Positions 16,283 through 25,369 of a DNA stretch of 64,000 nucleotides are shown here, one piece after another; within the stretch, counting starts at the first letter, position 1; every line of letters begins with the position of its first letter. The stretch is taken from positions 62,001 to 126,000 of the forward strand of contig JAJDBF010000038.1 of NCBI GenBank assembly GCA_029261535.1, read 5' to 3'. This DNA is from Nitrospinaceae bacterium. GTDB taxonomy: Bacteria; Nitrospinota; Nitrospinia; Nitrospinales; Nitrospinaceae. The translations under genes and the position numbers were made by a program. Under the pieces are notes generated by a model that saw only the letters and a program-made list of their open reading frames with translations, did not search any database and was not told the DNA's origin.

Positions 16283-18394
16283 TCAGGTCTGGGACTGAGA
16301 CGCGGCGGCTTCGTCGCGCATGGCTTCTTTTCTGCTGAGTTTCACTTTGCCGTTGCGGTCGACGTCGATGACTTTAACGACAATTTCATCGCCTTCAGAA
16401 ATTTCGTCGTTGACCTTCTGGATGCGGCGATCACAGATTTGTGAAATGTGAACCAGGCCATCGGTGCCCGGCAATATTTCAACGAAGGCACCGAAGTCCA
16501 TAATCTTCTTCACCTTGCCCAGATAAATCTTGCCGACTTCCACTTCCTGAACGAGGTCGGAGATATACTTCTGCGCCTTGGCGGAGGCCGCTTCATCTGA
16601 TGATGCGATGGTCACGATGCCGCTGTCCTCGATATCAATCTGGACGCCGGTTTTTTCGATGATACCGCGGATGACTTTGCCGCCGGCTCCAATGACGTCG
16701 CGAATTTTATCCGTCGGAATCTTCATCGTCGTAACGCGCGGAGCGTACTTGGACATTTCGGGACGCGGAGCATCCAGTGCCTTGGCCATTTCGCCGAGGA
16801 TATGGAGACGTCCTTCTTTAGCCTGTTGCAAGGCGGAAGCCATGATTTCCTTGCTGAGGCCGGAGACTTTAATGTCCATCTGCAAAGCGGTGATGCCTTT
16901 TTCCGTTCCGGTGACTTTGAAATCCATGTCACCCAGATGATCTTCACTACCGAGAATGTCGGACAGGATGGCAATGCGGTCGCCTTCCTTGATCATTCCC
17001 ATAGCGATTCCAGCCACTGGTGCCTTGATCGGCACCCCGGCATCCATCATGGAAAGAGAGCCGCCACAAACCGATGCCATGGAAGACGATCCGTTCGATT
17101 CCAGAATTTCCGAAACAATCCGGATGGTGTAGGGGAAGTCATCTTTGGATGGGAGCACGGTGGACAAAGCCCGCTCAGCGAGCATGCCGTGTCCGATTTC
17201 GCGTCGGCCCGGCCCGGAAATAAACTTCACCTCACCGGTACAAAATGCCGGAAAGTTGTAGTGCAGAAGAAACGACTTGGTTCCCTTGAAATCCAGGTTG
17301 TCGATGCGTTGCTCGTCTGAGGAGGTGCCAAGCGTGGTGGTCACCAAGGCTTGTGTTTCACCTCGGGTGAACACAGCCGAACCATGGGTGCGTGGCAGGG
17401 GGCCGATCTGGCAGGAGATGGGGCGGATATCGCTCAATCCCCGACCATCGACGCGGCTTTTAGTCCCCAGAATCTGCTCGCGAACCAGTTCGTATTCCAG
17501 ATCGTGAAACAGTGATTTGATCTGGCCTTTCAGGTCGTCATCGCCATCAGGATTGAGCGTTTCCTTGAGCTCATCCTTGATTTTGTCGATGGCATCCTGA
17601 CGCTCGTGCTTGCCTGGGATTTTTAGAGCGTCTTCCATTTTGGATTTCGCAATTCCATTTACTTTTCCTGCGAGTTCTTCATTGACCTCCGCTGGAGGCA
17701 CAACCAGTTTTTCTTTACCCAGTTTTTCGCGAAGTTGATGCTGGAGGGCAACAAGTTGTTTGATTCGCTCATGCCCGAAGTCCAGTGCCGCAAGCATGTC
17801 CTCTTCGTTCAATTCCTGAGCACCGGCTTCTACCATAACGATGGCATCAGCGGACCCGGCCATAACAAGGTTGAGGTCACTGTTAGCGACTTCTTCGATG
17901 GTCGGGTTGAACACCAGGTTGCCATCGATGCGTCCGATACGAGCCCCTGCGATGGGGTTGGTGAAGGGAATATCTGAAACGAACAGGGCCGCAGAGGCAC
18001 CGGTGAGCGCAATGACATCCGGTTGATGTTCCAGATCGTGTGAAACGATAAAGCACACCACCTGGGTTTCATTTTTAAATTCTTTTGGAAACAGCGGGCG
18101 GATAGGTCGATCGATCAACCGGCAGGTCAATGTTTCATTATCCGAAGGACGTGCCTCGCGTTTCAGATACCCACCGGGAAATCGCCCGGCGGCGTAAGTT
18201 TTTTCTCTAAAATCCACGGTGAGTGGGAAAAAATCAATCCCCTCCCGTGCCTGATTGGCCATGGTCGCGGCGACCAAAACCATCGTATCGCCTTGACGTA
18301 CCATCACGGAGCCGTTGGCTTGTTTCGCCAGGTAGCCCGATTGGAGCGATATGGTTTTGCCGTCTATCACGACTTCAACTTTTTCTTCTTGCAT
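16283..18394 (-). CDS. pnp: Polyribonucleotide nucleotidyltransferase
   Basis: PNPase, the 3'-5' phosphorolytic exoribonuclease of mRNA decay, with 703 residues. There are two RNase PH domains (about 5-230 and 310-545; the second has FRGEV-type FTRGETQAL and [12 protein letters not shown]). A KH domain follows ([16 protein letters not shown], GxxG present), and then an S1 domain ([15 protein letters not shown]...GLVHISQI). It lies 20 bases downstream of rpsO as in many bacteria. Confidence 0.97.
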   Translation of the reverse strand: MQEEKVEVVIDGKTISLQSGYLAKQANGSVMVRQGDTMVLVAATMANQAREGIDFFPLTVDFREKTYAAGRFPGGYLKREARPSDNETLTCRLIDRPIRPLFPKEFKNETQVVCFIVSHDLEHQPDVIALTGASAALFVSDIPFTNPIAGARIGRIDGNLVFNPTIEEVANSDLNLVMAGSADAIVMVEAGAQELNEEDMLAALDFGHERIKQLVALQHQLREKLGKEKLVVPPAEVNEELAGKVNGIAKSKMEDALKIPGKHERQDAIDKIKDELKETLNPDGDDDLKGQIKSLFHDLEYELVREQILGTKSRVDGRGLSDIRPISCQIGPLPRTHGSAVFTRGETQALVTTTLGTSSDEQRIDNLDFKGTKSFLLHYNFPAFCTGEVKFISGPGRREIGHGMLAERALSTVLPSKDDFPYTIRIVSEILESNGSSSMASVCGGSLSMMDAGVPIKAPVAGIAMGMIKEGDRIAILSDILGSEDHLGDMDFKVTGTEKGITALQMDIKVSGLSKEIMASALQQAKEGRLHILGEMAKALDAPRPEMSKYAPRVTTMKIPTDKIRDVIGAGGKVIRGIIEKTGVQIDIEDSGIVTIASSDEAASAKAQKYISDLVQEVEVGKIYLGKVKKIMDFGAFVEILPGTDGLVHISQICDRRIQKVNDEISEGDEIVVKVIDVDRNGKVKLSRKEAMRDEAAASQSQT

Positions 18395-18414
18395 TCAATT
18401 ATCTCCAGTCAAAA

Positions 18415-18684
18415 TTAGCGTCTGATTCCGAGCTGTTGGATGATCGCCTGATAACGATTCAGGTCTTCCCTCTTGAGGTAGTCCAGCAGTTTTCTCCGCC
18501 GGTTTACAATTCTGATTAATCCTCTTCGGGAATGATGATCTTTCTTGTGTTCTTTAAAATGCTCGGTAAGGTAATTCAGCCGTTCGGTTAAGAGTGCTAT
18601 TTGCACTTCAGAAGAACCAGTGTCAGCCTCGCCGACCTGGTTGGTAGTAATAATTTCGTTTTTCCTCTCTTTGGTAAGAACCAT
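18415..18684 (-). CDS. rpsO: 30S ribosomal protein S15
   Basis: An 89-residue S15 that binds the central domain of 16S rRNA. The TGSSEVQIA and [18 protein letters not shown] segments are diagnostic. The gene is preceded by a strongly paired 131-base leader and followed at 20 bases by pnp. In E. coli S15 represses its own translation by binding its leader, so the leader may work similarly here. Confidence 0.97.
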   Translation of the reverse strand: MVLTKERKNEIITTNQVGEADTGSSEVQIALLTERLNYLTEHFKEHKKDHHSRRGLIRIVNRRRKLLDYLKREDLNRYQAIIQQLGIRR

Positions 18685-18727
18685 TGTATAGCCTCCGGTT
18701 TTGGATTAGCCGCAACACCGGGTCGAA

Positions 18728-18789
18728 AATGTTTTCGCAGACCCGCTTTTCAGATCGACACATCTGTCGAACTGACCTGCGAAAACATT
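18728..18789 (-). ncRNA. Structured rpsO leader, candidate S15 autoregulatory RNA
   Basis: In the truB-rpsO gap a perfect 13-base inverted repeat (AATGTTTTCGCAG at 18728-18740, complement at 18777-18789) encloses a second stem. That inner stem, CAGATCGACA/TGTCGAACTG (18751-18760, 18765-18774), has one A/A mismatch and a four-base loop. The gap lies directly before rpsO, where S15-binding leaders are found in other bacteria. No T run follows, so it does not look like a terminator. Confidence 0.55.
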
Positions 18790-18815
18790 CCAAACAACCG
18801 GTTCATTGTGGATAA

Positions 18816-19763
18816 TCATGATTCAATAAATACGCGTTTAAGTTTGAACGCCACCTGATCCGGATTCAGTTGAGCCAACTGTTCGGAATCAACTCTGGGT
18901 TCGGCAATGGCCATGAGACCGCCGCCCGGTCGGGTGACGCGGTAATAATTTCCTGGGACGACCTCTTCCGGGACCTGGTCCAGGAAAGATTTTAAAATTA
19001 GTCTGCCGTGGGTGACGGCCTGTTCCCCTTCATTATTGACTCTGATTTCGGGAATGAATTGCAGGGCCTGATCGGGTTCGAGTAGTTTGTCGGACAAGGT
19101 GCCATCCGCCTGAAAAGCGTCGAGGTGATCAAGCGTGAGGGCAGATTCCTGATCGAACGGCCCGACTTTTTCCCGCACCAGACGTGTCATGTGCGCCCCG
19201 CAACCGAGTTGCGCGCCCATGTCGTGACACAAGGTGCGGATATAAGTTCCGGCAGAACAATGCGCGCGAAAGGTCACCCGGTTTTCTTCCATGCTTAAAA
19301 ATTCCAATGAGTGCAGACGGATCGATACCGGTTCCCGTTTAACGGTGATGCCGTTTCGTGCCAGCTTGTAAAGAGGCACCCCGTTTTGTTTCTTGGCCGA
19401 AAACATCGGCGGGACTTGTGTCGTCTGGCTCTTGATATCTTTTATGACCTGTCGAACCTGTTCTTCGGTGATGTTTTGCCAGTCCCCCGTTTCGAGGACT
19501 TGTCCATCGCGGTCCTGTGTGTCGGTCGATTCGCCCAGTGTCATTTCTGCCCAATAAGTTTTGGGAAGTTTCGACATGAACTGGATAATGCGCGTGGCTC
19601 CATTCAGGCAAACAGGGAGCACGCCTTCAGCTAGTGGGTCGAGGGTTCCGATGTGTCCGGCTTTTTTTGCCGACACGCAATGCTGAACCCGGCGCACCAG
19701 GGCGAAAGAGGTCGGCCCGACGGGCTTATACAGGTTGACGACTTTATTCAGGGTGGATTTCAT
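18816..19763 (-). CDS. truB: tRNA pseudouridine-55 synthase
   Basis: Forms pseudouridine 55 in the T loop of tRNAs. It has 315 residues from ATG 19763 (a longer frame exists but would cover rbfA). NLYKPVGPTSFALV opens the fold, and GHIGTLDPLAEGVLP contains the catalytic Asp. AGTYIRTLCHDMG is the conserved RTL motif. A C-terminal PUA-like part ends in LKRVFIES. It overlaps the end of rbfA by 20 bases. Confidence 0.95.
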   Translation of the reverse strand: MKSTLNKVVNLYKPVGPTSFALVRRVQHCVSAKKAGHIGTLDPLAEGVLPVCLNGATRIIQFMSKLPKTYWAEMTLGESTDTQDRDGQVLETGDWQNITEEQVRQVIKDIKSQTTQVPPMFSAKKQNGVPLYKLARNGITVKREPVSIRLHSLEFLSMEENRVTFRAHCSAGTYIRTLCHDMGAQLGCGAHMTRLVREKVGPFDQESALTLDHLDAFQADGTLSDKLLEPDQALQFIPEIRVNNEGEQAVTHGRLILKSFLDQVPEEVVPGNYYRVTRPGGGLMAIAEPRVDSEQLAQLNPDQVAFKLKRVFIES

Positions 19764-20088
19764 TGAGCAACCGGGAGATGTTCTGGGCATTTTCCGCTGT
19801 TTCGTCCAGGTGGAAATCCAATTCGGGGATGTATCGAAGATACAGATTTTTCCCCAGCCATGATCGAATAAAACCACGGGCACTTTGAAGGCCTTCCAGC
19901 GTGGCGCGCTTCTGTTCCTCGTCGCCGATGATGCTGACGTAGATGCGGGCGTGCTTGAGGTTGTCCGTCAGGTCCACACCCGTCAAGGTGGCGAAACCGA
20001 TACGCGGGTCCTTCAGCTCGAACTGAATCAGTTTGGACACTTCTTCCAGCAGTAATTCCTGCACTCTTTTTGAACGTTTGTATTTCAT
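19744..20088 (-). CDS. rbfA: 30S ribosome-binding factor A
   Basis: A 114-residue late 30S maturation factor with a KH-like fold. RVQELLLEEVSKLIQ and LKDPRIGFATLTGVDLT are typical, as is the RIYVSIIGDEEQ strand. It sits in the infB operon between ylxP and truB, but an inverted-repeat element separates it from ylxP. Confidence 0.95.
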   Translation of the reverse strand: MKYKRSKRVQELLLEEVSKLIQFELKDPRIGFATLTGVDLTDNLKHARIYVSIIGDEEQKRATLEGLQSARGFIRSWLGKNLYLRYIPELDFHLDETAENAQNISRLLNEIHPE

Positions 20089-20110
20089 AAGTTTTCGGGA
20101 TAATCATAAG

Positions 20111-20207
20111 GGGACCTCTAATAATTCAATAGTTCCTGTTCCGGTAACTCGCTTCCCCTTGTTTCACAAGGGACGCTCGCGGCCAGATGCGATTATTAGA
20201 GATGCCC
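20111..20207. repeat. Inverted-repeat element, copy 1 (ylxP-rbfA gap)
   Basis: The perfect 10-base arms CTCTAATAAT (20116-20125) and ATTATTAGAG (20192-20201) lie inside GGG...CCC ends. Between them are TGTTCCGGTAACTCGC and CGCGGCCAG blocks that recur, in either orientation, at 32.1 kb and 41.5 kb. It lies inside a ribosome-assembly operon. Confidence 0.7.
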
Positions 20208-20216
20208 ATAAATGCG

Positions 20217-20519
20217 TTATTTGTATTCATGACCCACATGGATCAATTCAAATTTGCAATCCGTCATTTCCGCCAGGTGCAGGTTGTCGAGATAATCAAC
20301 GACCTGCCGGATGAGTCCGTCCAGATATTGCGGGTCCGGCCCCACGGCGGCCACGCCGATTTCAATACTTTGCCAGATGTCATTGTCACCCACTTCGGCG
20401 ACAGACACGTTGAACTTGCCTCGCACTCGGTCCTTCATGGAAGACACGACCTTGCGTTTTCCCTTGAGGGAATTGTTTCCATGCAGGTGAAACCTCAACT
20501 GGCAACAACCGACTTTCAC
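20217..20519 (-). CDS. ylxP: YlxP/DUF503 family protein
   Basis: A 100-residue DUF503 protein. The CQLRFHLHGNNSLKGKRKVV opening and the SVAEVGDND stretch are typical. Members are small RNA- or ribosome-linked proteins usually found next to rbfA, and the biochemical role is not settled. It overlaps the infB stop by 4 bases, which indicates translational coupling. Confidence 0.9.
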   Translation of the reverse strand: MKVGCCQLRFHLHGNNSLKGKRKVVSSMKDRVRGKFNVSVAEVGDNDIWQSIEIGVAAVGPDPQYLDGLIRQVVDYLDNLHLAEMTDCKFELIHVGHEYK

Positions 20520-22975
20520 GTTGCGGTTCCTACAGAACTCTCCAGGGTTGTTGCGATTTCTTCAACCATGTAGGGTTCCACGAAATCACCCGGTTTAACG
20601 TCAGGAAATTTTTCAAACATCAGGCCGCATTCGAAACCGGAGGCTACTTTTTTAACGTTATCCTTGAAGCGGCGCAGGGAACCGATTTCCCCATCGTGAA
20701 TAACGACACTGTCGCGAATGAGGCGCGCCTTGCTGTTGCGTTCGATTTGTCCACTGACGACATAACAACCGGCAACCGTACCGAGTTTTGGAATGTTGAA
20801 AATCTCTCTGATTTCCACACGTCCTGTGATTTGTTCCTTGAGTGTGGGTGCCAGCATGCCTTCCATCGCGGCGCGCATTTCATTGATTGCATCGTAAATA
20901 ACACTGTACATGCGGATGTCGACGTTCTCGCGTTCGGCAAGAGCCTTGGCTTTTTCCGTTGGGCGGATATTGAATCCGATCACGAAGGCCTTGGAGGCGG
21001 CGGCCAGTAGAATATCGGATTCGGTGATGCCACCGACCGCGCCATGGATCATCTTGACGCGTACCAGTTTGGTCTCCAATTTCGAAATGGCTTCGCGGAC
21101 CGCTTCAATGGAGCCCTGGACATCCGCTTTGATAATGAGGTTGAGTTCCTGAACTTCCCCGTCTTCGATTTGCTGATGCAAATCTTCCAGAGTGATGCGC
21201 GGCTTTTGCGAGAGTTGTTGTTCGCGGTTGCGTTGCTGTCGGGCGGAACTGAGCTGGCGTGCCTTGCGTTCATCGCTGACCACCATCATGCGGTCGCCGG
21301 GCTCGGGCACGTCTGGAATGCCGATGACTTCCACGGGCATGGCAAGCGTGGCTATTTTGGTTTTGCGCCCCTGATCGTCGGTAAGAGCGCGAACCTTCCC
21401 GAAAAAATTTCCAACGATGAAGGGATCCCCGATTTTGAGTTGTCCCTTTTCTATGATAACGGTTGCCACCGGGCCGCGGCCCTTGTCGAGATGAGATTCA
21501 ATCACTACTGCACGACCGCGCAATTTGGGATTGGCCTTGAGTTCGAGGATTTCTGCCTGCAGGAGAAGTAGCTCAAGCAAGTGGTCAATCCCGGTGCCCT
21601 CGATAGCGGATACCTGGGTAAAAATGGTTTGTCCGCCCCAGTCTTCGGGTAGCAGGCCATAATCGGCCAACTGCTTTTTCACCTCTTCCGGCTTTGCGTC
21701 CGGTTTGTCAATTTTATTGATGGCGACCAGGATGGGAACGTTGGCGGCGCGAGCGTGGTCGATGGCTTCCTTGGTCTGCGGTTTCATGCCATCATCGGCG
21801 GCAACCACGAGCACGACAATATCGGTTACCTGCGCTCCGCGGGCTCGCATGCCCGTGAACGCTTCATGACCCGGCGTGTCCAGAAAAGTCAGCGATTGTT
21901 TGTTGACCTTGACCTGATAAGCTCCAATGTGCTGAGTGATTCCTCCGTGCTCGGATTTGGTGACGCTGGTATTCCGAATCGAATCCAGCAACGAAGTTTT
22001 CCCGTGGTCGACATGGCCCATAATGGTCACGATTGGTGGTCGACTGATTCGTTCGCTTTCCTTGTCGTCTTCTGATTCTTCAAAAACCAGTTCAGATTCG
22101 GGGGTGACGACCTCGACTTCAAAACCCCGCTGATCGGCAATTTTTGAAGCGATTCCGATGTCCAGGCTCTGGTTGATGGTGGCAAGAATCCCCATTACCA
22201 TCAGGTCCTTGATGATCTCATTGGGTGAACATTTCAAAGCTTCCGCCACATCTCTGAGAGCCATATTGTCGGACAACTGGACCGTGTCGAATGTTTCTTC
22301 TACAGCGACTGGAGCAGGTGCCGGTTCCGGAGCTTTGGCTTTCCGGGCCTGTTCGGCTTCTCGCGCCGCTTTTTCTTTTTGAAGCTCTTTTTCCTTTTTT
22401 TCCTTCGCGGCCTTTTCCCTGGCGGTCTTTTCCCTGGCGGCCTTTTCCCGTGCTTCCCGCTCCTCTTTCTTGACAATTTTCAGCCCCAGTTTGCGGGCAG
22501 GTTTGGCTTTGGAAATTTCAGCTGGAGTTTTGACCGGCAGGGGCTTTTTGGTTTGGGTATCTGTCTTGGGCGCGGCTTTCGGTTTTTTTGCGACAACAGG
22601 TTCGGCAGTTGCTTTGGCAGAAGTGCCTGTATCCTTGTCTGTGGTGGCTTTAACCGAAGTGGATTTCTTGCTGTCTTCGGCAGTCGCTTTTTTGGGTTTG
22701 GCGGCGGACTTGGTCGCGGCCTTTGCTGTCGCTTTAGGCGCGGTTTTGGCCTTGGTGACAGATTTAGCGGGAGCTTTGGCTTTGGCTTTGGCCTTTGCTT
22801 TGGGTTTTGTTTTCGGCTCGGGTGAAAATAACTCCCTTATGTGTTCCGCCGCTTCCTCATCGATGGAACTCATGTGATTCTTGACAGGGATGTCCCTTTT
22901 CCTGAGTTCATCAATGATCTGATCATTCTGGATAGCCAGTTCCAGAGCCAGTTTGTTAATTCTGATTTTAGGCAA
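20516..22975 (-). CDS. infB: Translation initiation factor IF-2
   Basis: An 819-residue GTPase that delivers initiator tRNA. A short N-terminal domain (about 1-50) is followed by a long Ala/Lys-rich linker (about 55-225) with repeated AKAKAKA and TAREKAA stretches. A second IF2N-like part ([19 protein letters not shown]) precedes the G domain. The G motifs are [17 protein letters not shown] and NKID. Domains II-IV complete the C-terminus. The Lys-rich linker is a low-complexity expansion typical of the factor. Confidence 0.97.
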   Translation of the reverse strand: MPKIRINKLALELAIQNDQIIDELRKRDIPVKNHMSSIDEEAAEHIRELFSPEPKTKPKAKAKAKAKAPAKSVTKAKTAPKATAKAATKSAAKPKKATAEDSKKSTSVKATTDKDTGTSAKATAEPVVAKKPKAAPKTDTQTKKPLPVKTPAEISKAKPARKLGLKIVKKEEREAREKAAREKTAREKAAKEKKEKELQKEKAAREAEQARKAKAPEPAPAPVAVEETFDTVQLSDNMALRDVAEALKCSPNEIIKDLMVMGILATINQSLDIGIASKIADQRGFEVEVVTPESELVFEESEDDKESERISRPPIVTIMGHVDHGKTSLLDSIRNTSVTKSEHGGITQHIGAYQVKVNKQSLTFLDTPGHEAFTGMRARGAQVTDIVVLVVAADDGMKPQTKEAIDHARAANVPILVAINKIDKPDAKPEEVKKQLADYGLLPEDWGGQTIFTQVSAIEGTGIDHLLELLLLQAEILELKANPKLRGRAVVIESHLDKGRGPVATVIIEKGQLKIGDPFIVGNFFGKVRALTDDQGRKTKIATLAMPVEVIGIPDVPEPGDRMMVVSDERKARQLSSARQQRNREQQLSQKPRITLEDLHQQIEDGEVQELNLIIKADVQGSIEAVREAISKLETKLVRVKMIHGAVGGITESDILLAAASKAFVIGFNIRPTEKAKALAERENVDIRMYSVIYDAINEMRAAMEGMLAPTLKEQITGRVEIREIFNIPKLGTVAGCYVVSGQIERNSKARLIRDSVVIHDGEIGSLRRFKDNVKKVASGFECGLMFEKFPDVKPGDFVEPYMVEEIATTLESSVGTAT

Positions 22976-22992
22976 TCGACAACCTTTCCACG

Positions 22993-24717
22993 CTACGCGT
23001 TCTCAAAATTTTCCATGTGTGTTTTTGCCAGCTCCAGCACTTGCCGGGCGGATTCTTCCTCAATTCCATCGATGGCCAACAGCTCTTCTTCCGGGGTGAC
23101 AGAAAGTTCGGCGATGGTTTGAAACCCATTGCTCATCAAAAGCTCAACCAGAGCGGGGTCCACTCCCGGCAAATCGCTGACAGGTGGATCCTGTTCCTCG
23201 TCTTCAACAGATGCTTCCTCGGATGCCTCGTCTTCATCAGAAACGGATTCTTCGTCAGGGACTGTCACATTTCCTGCGGATTCCTGCTCCGCCTCGGCGG
23301 CTTCCAATTCCGCTCCGGCGGCGGCCATGGCCGAATCGAACAGGGAACCGGTATCGGTGGTGAGGGAAGGTGCTGTATAAATCAGAGAATCGTCCTGTTT
23401 GGGCTGAGGTTTCTTGACTTCAGGAGTTGCCTCTGCCTTCTCCACAGGTTTGTGTTCGTTGGCGAACTCAAACAGGGCTTCGGCTTTTTTGGGGCCGATG
23501 CCGGACAGTTCTTTCAGGCCTTTGACTCCCATTTCGAGAACCTGCTCCACGTTCACGACATTTTGCGCAAACAGGATCGCCACCATTTTCTCTCCGAATC
23601 CCTTGGCCTCTTTTAACAACGCGAGAAAATCTGTAGTGGTATCGGCGGGTTTGTTGGAGAAGAACGCTTCTGCCAAATTGAGGCCGACACTTTCGGATTC
23701 ACCCTTGATATCAATTTTCCATTTGACCAGCTTCGCCGCCAGGCGGACGTTCTGTCCTTTTTTGCCAATGGCAAGAGACATTTGATCGTCGGCGACAATG
23801 ATCGTCATGGTTTTGTTGTCGCGATCCATCATGACGCGTGAAATCTTGGCCGGGCTCAGTGCATTGCGGATGAACATCTCCGGGTCCTCGGAATATTCCA
23901 CGATGTCGATTTTTTCGCCACGCAGTTCCTGGACAATCGATTGCACGCGCATGCCTCGCATGCCGACACAGGCACCGACAGCGTCAATTTCCCGGTCGGT
24001 GGACCGGACAGCGATTTTGGTGCGACCATTGGGCTCGCGAACGATGCCCATGATCTCGACCATGCCTTCGCCGATTTCAGGAACTTCAAGCTCGAACAAC
24101 CGCTTGATCAACCCGACATGGGTCCGCGATAGAATGACCAGCGCATTTTTGCTGGTTTTGCGCACGTCGAGCACGAAGGCGCGAATCCGCTCTCCCCGGT
24201 TAAACGACTCGCGGAAAACCTGCTCTCGTCGCGGAAGAATGCCTTCGGCTTTTCCGAGGTCAACGATGATGTCTCCGTGTTCCATTCTTTGCACGATGCC
24301 GTTGAGGATTTCGCCCTTCTTGCTGATGTATTCCTCGTGAACGATTTCAATTTCGGCTTCGCGTACTTTCTGCAAGATCACTTGCTTGGCTAATTGGGCG
24401 GCGATGCGTCCGAGGTTTTCCAACTGAAGATCAGCCAGCACCTTTTCTCCCATTTCGGCTTCGGGCACAAGTTCAACGGCATCTTCCAGACTGATTTCCT
24501 GTTCCGGGTCCTCGACGGTTTCTACGACAGTTTTTTCCGTGAGAATCTGAATCTCACCCGTTTCTTCATCAAGATGCCCTTTGAGGGTTTCGATGTGGGG
24601 AAACCTTTTCCGGCCCGCCGCCTCGATCGCCGTTTTCAGCGCGTCGATCAGGGTGTCGCGGTCGATGCCTTTTTCGCGGCAGAGTAAGTCGATATTATTT
24701 AGTATTTCAAGATTCAT
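22993..24717 (-). CDS. nusA: Transcription termination/antitermination factor NusA
   Basis: 574 residues, with an N-terminal RNA polymerase-binding domain (1-130), an S1 domain (KGEILNGIVQRMEHGDIIVDL), KH domains (PEMFIRNALSPAKI, AIGKKGQNVRLA) and a helix-hairpin-helix repeat (ELSGIGPKKAEALF). A long acidic linker (about 440-520) precedes a final helix-hairpin-helix-like repeat (LLAIDGIEEESARQVLEL). The two-part C-terminus with an acidic spacer is longer than in Bacillus NusA and nearer the proteobacterial form. It is 4 bases from rimP. Confidence 0.96.
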   Translation of the reverse strand: MNLEILNNIDLLCREKGIDRDTLIDALKTAIEAAGRKRFPHIETLKGHLDEETGEIQILTEKTVVETVEDPEQEISLEDAVELVPEAEMGEKVLADLQLENLGRIAAQLAKQVILQKVREAEIEIVHEEYISKKGEILNGIVQRMEHGDIIVDLGKAEGILPRREQVFRESFNRGERIRAFVLDVRKTSKNALVILSRTHVGLIKRLFELEVPEIGEGMVEIMGIVREPNGRTKIAVRSTDREIDAVGACVGMRGMRVQSIVQELRGEKIDIVEYSEDPEMFIRNALSPAKISRVMMDRDNKTMTIIVADDQMSLAIGKKGQNVRLAAKLVKWKIDIKGESESVGLNLAEAFFSNKPADTTTDFLALLKEAKGFGEKMVAILFAQNVVNVEQVLEMGVKGLKELSGIGPKKAEALFEFANEHKPVEKAEATPEVKKPQPKQDDSLIYTAPSLTTDTGSLFDSAMAAAGAELEAAEAEQESAGNVTVPDEESVSDEDEASEEASVEDEEQDPPVSDLPGVDPALVELLMSNGFQTIAELSVTPEEELLAIDGIEEESARQVLELAKTHMENFENA

Positions 24718-24720
24718 TCG

Positions 24721-25182
24721 TTATATCTCTATTTCCAGTTTGGCTTTCGCAATATTTTCCAAAGCAATTTCAAAAGAGACCCCTTGTGCGTCCAGGAATA
24801 AAACACCGTCGCGGAAGTCTTTGATGGTCCCTTTGAAATTTCTGCGGGTATCGATAGGAGCAAAGGTATTCAGTTGGACGTGCCGGTCTTTGTATTTAAT
24901 AAAATCCTGTTCTGTCTTCAAGGGACGATCCAGTCCCGGCGAGGACACTTCAAGGCAGTAGGCATTGGGTATCACATCGTCTATATCGATCAGATCCCCA
25001 ACCTGATGGCTCACCCGGGTACAATCCTCCACGGCGATGCCGCCCTCTTTGTCGATAAATATTCTAAGGACCCAGCCCTTTCCTTCGCGTCTGTATTCAA
25101 TATCGACCAATTCCAATCGGAGGTCTTCGAGAACAGGCAGGATCAAGCTTTCAACAGATTGCGCTACGGTGCCTTTTTGCAT
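24721..25182 (-). CDS. rimP: Ribosome maturation factor RimP
   Basis: A 30S assembly factor of 153 residues. LRLELVDIEYRREGKGWVLRIFID and DCTRVSHQVGDLIDID are family blocks, and EVSSPGLDRPLK is the diagnostic motif. ATG 25182 is preferred; an in-frame ATG at 25206 would add eight residues. It opens the rimP-nusA-infB operon. Confidence 0.93.
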   Translation of the reverse strand: MQKGTVAQSVESLILPVLEDLRLELVDIEYRREGKGWVLRIFIDKEGGIAVEDCTRVSHQVGDLIDIDDVIPNAYCLEVSSPGLDRPLKTEQDFIKYKDRHVQLNTFAPIDTRRNFKGTIKDFRDGVLFLDAQGVSFEIALENIAKAKLEIEI

Positions 25183-25258
25183 GGCGAATCCCCAAGGGGA
25201 CGCCATTAATAAATATTGAGGCGTAAGGGGGGCGCCCCGTCCTACATCAACAACCCCT

Positions 25259-25283
25259 AAAAAAAAAGCGGGCGATAGCCCGC
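25259..25283 (-). terminator. Rho-independent terminator after proS
   Basis: A GCGGGC-GATA-GCCCGC hairpin (25268-25283) is followed on the minus strand by nine T residues (25267-25259). It lies 87 bases past the proS stop and before rimP. Confidence 0.88.
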
Positions 25284-25369
25284 ATCCGCAGACCTGCTGA
25301 TTTTGTGGAAAGTCTACCGGAACCCTGCCCTTGTTTCAAGGAAAAACGGGGTTTATCTAAATCCTTGCT

